Origin: Liolophura sinensis
Taxonomy: Eukaryota > Mollusca > Polyplacophora > Chitonida > Chitonidae
DNA length: 64,000 nt
NCBI RefSeq assembly: GCF_032854445.1
Contig: NC_088302.1
Location: forward strand, 41,854,191 to 41,918,190
Reading direction: 5' to 3'
In this document: one piece after another, positions 57,605-64,000 of the stretch
How the letters are laid out: each line of letters opens with the position of its first letter
How positions within the stretch are numbered: the first letter of the stretch is position 1
Made by a program: the position numbers and the translations under genes
The notes under the pieces: generated by a model
Databases searched by the model: none
What the model saw: only the letters and a program-made list of their open reading frames with translations
Told to the model about the DNA's origin: nothing

Positions 57605-57846
57605 TTTTATTTGTTAATTTATTTAATTGGTGATTAATGACCTACATAAGTAGTTTACTTATTCGACGGCGTCCAGCATTATGGTTGGAGGAAAGCGGAC
57701 AGAGCCCTGGGGAAGCCCATAACCATACACAGGTTGCTGACAGATCTCCTATAAATGACCGGTGGGAAACCCAACATGAGGTGGACTTAAACTCGCAGCG
57801 ATCACAGTGTTGAGAGGCAGATGGGCCATTGCTCTGCACTATCACA
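57605..57846 (-). repeat. SINE family A, near full length, diverged
   Basis: The plus-strand reading tttatttaattggtgattaa, tcgacggcgtccagcattat, accatacacaggttgctgac and the tRNA-like head near 57800-57846 match the family on the minus strand. Confidence 0.75.
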
Positions 57847-57989
57847 GATCATTCCTAACACCTATAAGGATAGTAGCCTACATGCCAGTGCACATCGGTC
57901 AGCAGGATCTCCTACACCTGTAAGTCAATCATTTAGCTGAATGTTAAACCGCACGGTCTCCTCCACCCTCAACAGATAGAGAGGACAAA

Positions 57990-58145
57990 CAGATGTGAAT
58001 AGAAAGGTCTTGCAGCAACCTGTGGATGGTCATGGGTTTCCCATGGGACTTTGGCCGGTGTCCTCCCACCATAATGCTGTCTACCATCATTTAGGTGAAA
58101 TATTCTTCAGTACAGTGTTAAACTCCAATCAAATATATAAATAAA
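57990..58145 (+). repeat. SINE family A, 3' half
   Basis: The segment reads cagcaacctgtggatggtca, ataatgctgtctaccatcat, gtgaaatattcttcagtaca and aatataaataaatg. It lies head to head with the preceding copy. Confidence 0.75.
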
Positions 58146-59407
58146 TGTTGAGGAGAATAGGTGAATCAAAAATCTGCAAAAGGGCCTCACAACAGGCAAG
58201 CCATACATGGAGAGTTGAGTGAGGATTGCGTGTTAAATAGTTCCTAAATAGCTGCCTAACCAAGAAATAAATTTAATCGTCATATTGCCATCTTTGCAAA
58301 ACTAGATAATTAAGCTTTTAGCTATATAGGCCCTTACTAGCCTAACCATTGAAAGTGTCCTAAAATATCGCATAAGATCTACATATATCTACATGACATT
58401 TTTGTTATGTCTGCATGTAATGCCACCTGGCATTGGCTGCTCCAGCCACATTCCACCCCCATCTTCAAACATTCTGTGTTCTAGCCTGAGGGGGTTGTCA
58501 CATATGCCAACTGGTACGAATTTGTGTTTGATGTGTTTTATCTTTATTTCATTTTTTTTTACACCATACGCAAGAGTATTTCACTAGTATGATGGCGGTA
58601 TGGTTAATGGGTGAAGGAACCAGGAGGTTTGGATGACTTTTATAATTATCAAGTAGGAGTGATGTGAACATTACCGACTAATCCATGTTAGTATTTCTAA
58701 CTATATTTTTCGTTTTGTTCACTGACCACTTTGCTAAATATGGCATACAGCGAGAAAAATCTCTTTTCCTGTCCCTGGAATAAAAGGAAATGGATAATTA
58801 AAGAAAAGAGGACGAGAGAAAACACGACTATATGACCGGATGGAGTGGATGAATGCATTCCGCACTTATCAGCAGGAGTATTCTCCCCTGTAGAACTCTT
58901 TCGGAGTTAGCGGATCATAACGAACGCTAAAGAGAGGAATGCGCGGGCAGAAACCCCAAAATTGTTTTTTGTTGAGAAATGGCCTGTAAAATCGCATACC
59001 ACAACTCTTCTTCAAGCCATAAGGTAAGATCATAACCAGGACAAAAGTTAAAAGATTTCTTATCATCTGTGTACAAAGGCTAAGTTTCATATCTGACCAG
59101 CTGATTCAACGACCCGACACTGACCGCAAACCATTGACGTTGTTGTTGATCTCACGGGAACATACATATAAATCAAACAATTCTGATTTGTTACTTGTCA
59201 AAGTCAAAGTTGATAGAATGACATCAGTTCATTGAAGAACCAACCTTTTCGTTACAGCTGCCGTGTTTGCCGCTGTTCATTACTCATGCTGGTATTACCA
59301 ATTCGATTTAGATGACAGTTTGTTCATTAGTTGCTAAGTGCGAATTAAGCCTTCTCAGCGTTAAGTTTTAGTTGGGTTATTTAGTTGTTTTCCTTGGGAC
59401 TGGGAAT
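58146..59407. other. No gene recognised; SINE A tail at about 58530-58620
   Basis: A minus-strand SINE tail (tttatttcattttttttttac, gagtatttcactagtatgat) is the only repeat I can name. The rest is unique sequence without a supported exon. Confidence 0.45.
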
Positions 59408-59475
59408 ATGGGTACATCACAATCGGGCGACATCCTAAAATCTGTGTTTCTCCCAGGCTCAAAGAGAATCAGCAG
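59408..59475 (+). other. Candidate first coding exon, possibly N-myristoylated
   Basis: ATG at 59408 opens MGTSQSGDILKSVFLPGSK and continues with RIS to a donor AG/GTTAGT at 59475. A start of MG with Ser at position 6 fits the N-myristoylation pattern. I do not recognise the protein and cannot find the next exon, so this may be a chance open frame. Confidence 0.25.
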
Positions 59476-62121
59476 GTTAGTTGATTACGAAGACCAATTG
59501 GTTGACATCGATTTACACTAGAGAAGTTTTAATGCACGTGTCGAGTGGTAAATGTCAATCCAACACATTTGGGTGTGTTTTTCCCATAACTTTTGCTGCT
59601 GTATTGCTCAATCTGAGAGTTACCCGACTGCAAGCAAAGTGACTGTAGTCCACATGGACTCAATGTGATATTCTAAGATTCTGATATTCATTGTAACACA
59701 GAGTTATGATGAATGAAAACAAGGCACGAATTTCAAACTCCCTCGTCGTTTGCGCTGGAGGTCATCATGTCCTCTTCCTCTGGTCATTTTTTATGGGTTT
59801 ATTGGTGAGAATGGCCGGAGGCCCATTATGGAGAGGTGAAAAAATGTGAAGAAGTTGCCATAAGTAGGTTCACCCAAGTATATATTATAAATTAGTGTTA
59901 CTGCAAAATAGACAGTGTGGTATGGTCAAATAGTAGCTTCTTTTTGTAATGTTTTCTTCATTGTTTCGTTGAGATTTATATTATGATAAGGCACTGAATA
60001 ACACCTTTATTTATGTTTGGAGTTGTGCTTTCATTTATGATTCGCTTAGTTTCATGTCATGAAATATCAAATGGGCTTGCACTATTTTGAGAATCGTGAC
60101 TGTAAATGTCGCATACCATTGTCTGATTGTCTGTGATAGAGTATGTTGCAATAAAATTTACACTTACGTTCATGTATGTAACAACTCCAAATAATATTTA
60201 GCCCTACCTTACGGCAGTCGAGCACTTTGTTTGTCACCAAAAATGGTGAAAATAAAGATTGTAGAAGCAGTCAGACGGCAGGTGTGCCATATGACCTTGA
60301 CCCCATTGCTACAGATAAGGGGCCTGCACGCTTAAGTGCACTTAAAATTAGATGATACACTTGTAAAAGTAAAACAGAGTGTACTGACTATGCATGACTA
60401 TTTGTGTGTACACAAATTCCTAAAATCAGTAGCGCACATTCGAGATTTAAAGCAAACAGTCCTGTCAAAGTGGAAAGTAGATCTCCAAGATGTGTAAGTT
60501 TTCACTTACTGAAAAGTTGCAGCTAAGGGTCTTGTACCACTACCTGCAGTTGTGGAGAATGACTACTGTGATATTTGTGTTTGTGACATTCTCTAATGAT
60601 TACCATGAAGAAGATGTAGCAAGGGCAAAAAAAAATGGTCATTTGGATTACTATACAGTTCTGCTACTGTACTGCATGAAATCATCTTAATATCGCTCCC
60701 AATGTATGGTTTTAATTCTACACCGATCGTCAGTTATTTGTGCAATATTAAAGTGTCGTTGAGGGTCCAGTGTCCAACGTGTACATGTATCGGGGATTCT
60801 GAGGAGGGAAGCTAATGTAACGAAATACAATGATCTTGAGAACAATTAGTGTTCAGAAACACTTTAGATTTAAAGTATATACTGCCAGTAAATAAAGTAC
60901 AAATAATAAACTTTTGTCTTCTAACGTAGACCTACATTTGAATGCAGCGTAACGGGCGTATCATGTTTTGATCCCAAAATGGCAGGTAAAAAAAATTACC
61001 AGTCACATTAGGCAAGTTACCCAAGAATGAAATAATACTGTAACCCCTGCCATCAAAACAAAATGAAAGGGTAAAGTTGTTAGTGAGTGAGTTATTGGAA
61101 TAAGCCTGGTAGGCCTACAGGTTGAGGTGTAATAAATAAATGTAGGTCAGTGAGCATCATTCAGATTCAATCCTCTTGATGAGGAAGATCTGAAATAATT
61201 AATTTATTGTAGAATGTTATGACATTCTGGTCAATGAACAGGTACATGCATATGCTTGTAGCCCTATATGTGACTACAAGAAGCTCTGGACAGGTAGGTC
61301 TCTGTAGGCTTATACATATATGCACATGTATGTCTTGCTAGTTTCTCAACCCCTTTCACTCAACCAACTTCACACTTTCCAGTTGTATTGCTGGGGACCC
61401 TAAATAGTGAAGTGCTGAGTATTTTCAAAAAATGAGTACTGCGCTAGGCTTACCCAGTACTCCCTCTCTTGGAAAAGTAGGAAGTACCCCACTACCTCTA
61501 AATATTATCTGTAGCACTGATTGACCCTTTGCGTTAGTTCCCAATAGCTGATCCTCCTAATTGTGTGAATGCCAACAAACTTGTTATACAAAGGTTTTCA
61601 TGGTTCATTGAAGAAGTTATCTGTTTAGTCGTGGAATGAGCTGTTTGTGTTTGCTATATGTGATGAACATTGGATATAATCCTGAAAAGATGAGATACAA
61701 CTGTACAATGTAAGAATTAAAACATGTATTACAGTATGTTACCTTGATCTGTTGCCACGGCAGTGGTACAAATAATGAAGATTGTCATGCCCACACTAAC
61801 CGAACAAGCAGAATTGGTAATGACTTTCAGGAAAATGTCTGCAGTCGGACAGTATATAATAATATGACATTCTGGTGCAATGCATTCTCTTTAAAGTCAG
61901 GTCATAATGAAGTGGGGCCGTGTCCTCCATTACAGACAGAATAACTGATAGGCCCTTTGTGGGTGGAGAAGACCAGTGCATTGTACTAGAAGACAATTGG
62001 TCATTAGTCACAAGAAAACGTATGAATAGAAGAAGAGCAATAGACCTATTTCACAGCCATTGGGCACTGTTATGTTATTTTGCAGTTGAATCTATTGTAG
62101 TTTCCATCTTAATTAACTAAC
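59476..62121. other. No gene recognised
   Basis: I found no exon or repeat family I could support. A 66-residue plus frame at 61920-62120 lacks splice support and similarity. Confidence 0.4.
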
Positions 62122-62190
62122 CTCAGCAATGATACAAATGAATTCACTGTCAGCTTCATCGGTAACAAGCACCTCGTCATCGACAGCCAT
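62122..62190 (-). other. Candidate first coding exon, minus strand
   Basis: On the minus strand ATG at 62190, in a good context (caaaATGGC), reads MAVDDEVLVTDEADSEFICI then IAE and stops at a donor GAG/GTTAGT. The 23 acidic codons end in phase 0. No partner exon is identified in the window. Confidence 0.25.
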
Positions 62191-64000
62191 TTTGAAGTGT
62201 CATCTGACCTACTGTTTGTTTTGAAATGTAACTGTTCTGCCATTTAAATCCTCCAGAAAATTATTGTATATCCACTGCTGTCAATAGGGAGAACTTCAGT
62301 CTACATAATCCAACCACGGAAGACATATATGTTTTTAGTGCAGGTAGGTTTAGGTGTCACCAGAGATTAGTTTCATTGAGTTGGCGTTCGGTGAGTTTGT
62401 AGTCATGGACTGAGGTCTTTCCTTGAATGTCAGAATTTTGAAATAGCAAGCATGGTTGCTATTCTCAAGAGCCATGCTTCTTTTTGATGATGCATAAAGG
62501 GGAGATAACCCATTAAAAACATCTTCCCAGGCCAGCATTTGTGATCTTGTTTTTCATCCATCTGGTGTAAGAAATATGCCCAAAATGTAACATGATAGCA
62601 GTGTATTTTAGGTGGCTTGAAATGTGCTTTTTTTAAATATGTAGTTTCTGTGTTATGGTGACTTATGTGTAGCTGACTCCTGTCAAATTTACTATTTATA
62701 TATGGTCAGTATTTGGTCTTTATCATTGACTTTGTCGAAGATCTCTTACTATTCCCTCGGTTTTCAGTGACTAAACCTGTACAGGTATAAGTTTTCATTA
62801 CATACAGTGTATTTAACTACAGCTAGTGTCATTGATGACTCGATTCATGTGCGGCCTCTTGTGCAGTCTTCAGACTCATTGAAGACCGCTTGTCTCTCAC
62901 CAGTATCACCAATGTGTGAATATCTGCATGTCACATGTGGGAAAGTTCTTCATTGACTTAACATTAGTTCCTGGGTTAACCTGGTTATTCTGGTTTCCTC
63001 CAGCCGTAAACAAACAAATAAATAAATGTATATGTCAGGTTACAAATGAATTTGAAATTTGAAAGACCATCAGCAGCTGAGGAATGATTTGGAAATTCTT
63101 TTATATTTTGTCTAAATGAGAACATAACCATACTCCTCCAATGAGAGTACCTGTATGTTATGTTCTTAAATGCTGGTGTCAAAATACTGCCCAACAACTT
63201 AAATTCGGGGTAAGGCATTGTACAACAAATTTCAGCTAAAACAACAGAAAGGGACATCAAATTTAATGATTAAAATTTCGTCTTAAGTTTTATGATCATT
63301 TTGCTATCCCCTGTCCTGCACTACATTTATGTAATTCCATATTACATGTGTATTACCTGTACCGGTATCTAATTTTCAAAGTATTACTGACGACATATAT
63401 TATTCACCTTTAAAGCTTTATTTACTGTACATGTATCCATATGCATGAGCTGCTGAAAAAATTTGTCAGCTCTTGAGTAGAATAACAGGGTGCGCACAGC
63501 CCTTGAAACTCCTTGAAAGTGCTTGAAAAATACAATTTCATTTTCAAGTACTAGAAAGTCCTTAAAAAAGACAAATACCCCTGGAAACTCCTTGAAAATC
63601 TTAGTTTGTCCTGAATTTAAATATTGTCTGCTGACCACCGAGCCTGTATATCGTGAGTGCGTAATTCTGCCATAATCAGGGCTTCCGCTGGCAGTCGCCA
63701 TAGTTGCAAATTTAGAGCAGTTGTTTGAAATGGCAATAAAATTTGAAAAAATGCGAATGTTTTTGGCGACAAATTTATTTACACAAGAAAACGTTATACA
63801 AAATCTACCATGAGAGTTTTCTCGGGTTTGTAGCAGATTTTTACAATTTTCCTAATGGAAATAATCTACTTACTTTCATTTTGAACGGCCTCATCTTGGC
63901 GAAACAACATAGCTGTATGGCGATTACTTGACAGAAATCCACAAAGGGGTTCAGCATTGTTGCAAGTTGACTTACATTAAATAATGCTTAAAATCATTTT
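62191..64000. other. No gene recognised
   Basis: A SINE A tail remnant (ggtttcctccagccgtaaac, aaataaataaatg) lies at about 62990-63030. At 63490-63610 there is a short array of imperfect repeats (cttgaaactccttgaaagtg). Nothing coding is supported. Confidence 0.4.

Noticed and set aside
59408-59475. Assignment of the MGTSQS start to CDCA3 (a short protein with an MG-x-x-x-S start)
   Set aside because: The resemblance is limited to a few residues and no following exon with the family's DPRSP motif was found.

Overview
This is animal genomic DNA. Genes are split by GT-AG introns, coding density is low, the background is A+T-rich, and tRNA-derived SINEs, Penelope-like retroelement relics, MITEs and minisatellites are plentiful. 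The two SINE families, the 200-base assembly gap and the gene content (expanded SLC22 transporters, a TIR protein, an invertebrate PRDM9) fit a marine lophotrochozoan, most likely a mollusc or brachiopod. I cannot name the species from the sequence.

Layout. At 1-7.4 kb there is no clear gene, but there are SINEs, two divergently oriented broken Penelope-like elements and two inverted-repeat MITEs. At 7.5-8.2 kb a short plus-strand reading frame encodes a MyD88-like TIR domain. At 10.8-21.2 kb and 24.9-39.3 kb two minus-strand, ten-exon paralogues encode SLC22-type (organic cation transporter-like) membrane proteins. I reconstructed both with every splice phase matching (614 and 627 codons before the stop), and nine of the ten exon lengths or phases are shared. 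A third copy of the 3' flank of this duplicated unit sits at 40.34-40.46 kb, just before the N gap (40555-40754), so part of a third copy may be hidden there.

At 42.9-54.1 kb, on the plus strand, lies a PRDM9 (Meisetz) orthologue: KRAB-like exon, SSXRD-like exon, zinc-knuckle exon, two SET exons and a 2.6-kb last exon, all joining in frame. The last exon has no intact C2H2 zinc fingers. Where the array should be there are 84-base (28-residue) repeats and HTGEKP-like linkers with the metal ligands lost, which looks like an eroded zinc-finger array in an otherwise open gene. This is the most interesting feature in the window.

From 54.1 kb to the end there is no firm gene, only two large minisatellites, SINE copies and two weak candidate first exons (59.4 kb plus, 62.2 kb minus).

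A second striking theme is intron 2 of both SLC22 genes. Its donor-side end is a tandem ladder of copies of the end of exon 2 with its 5' splice site, and its acceptor-side end is a ladder of acceptor-like units. Other introns carry their own unrelated minisatellites. The genes do not form a pathway. The SLC22 proteins would act at the plasma membrane, the TIR protein in cytosolic innate signalling, and PRDM9 (if active) as a germline chromatin H3K4/K36 methyltransferase.
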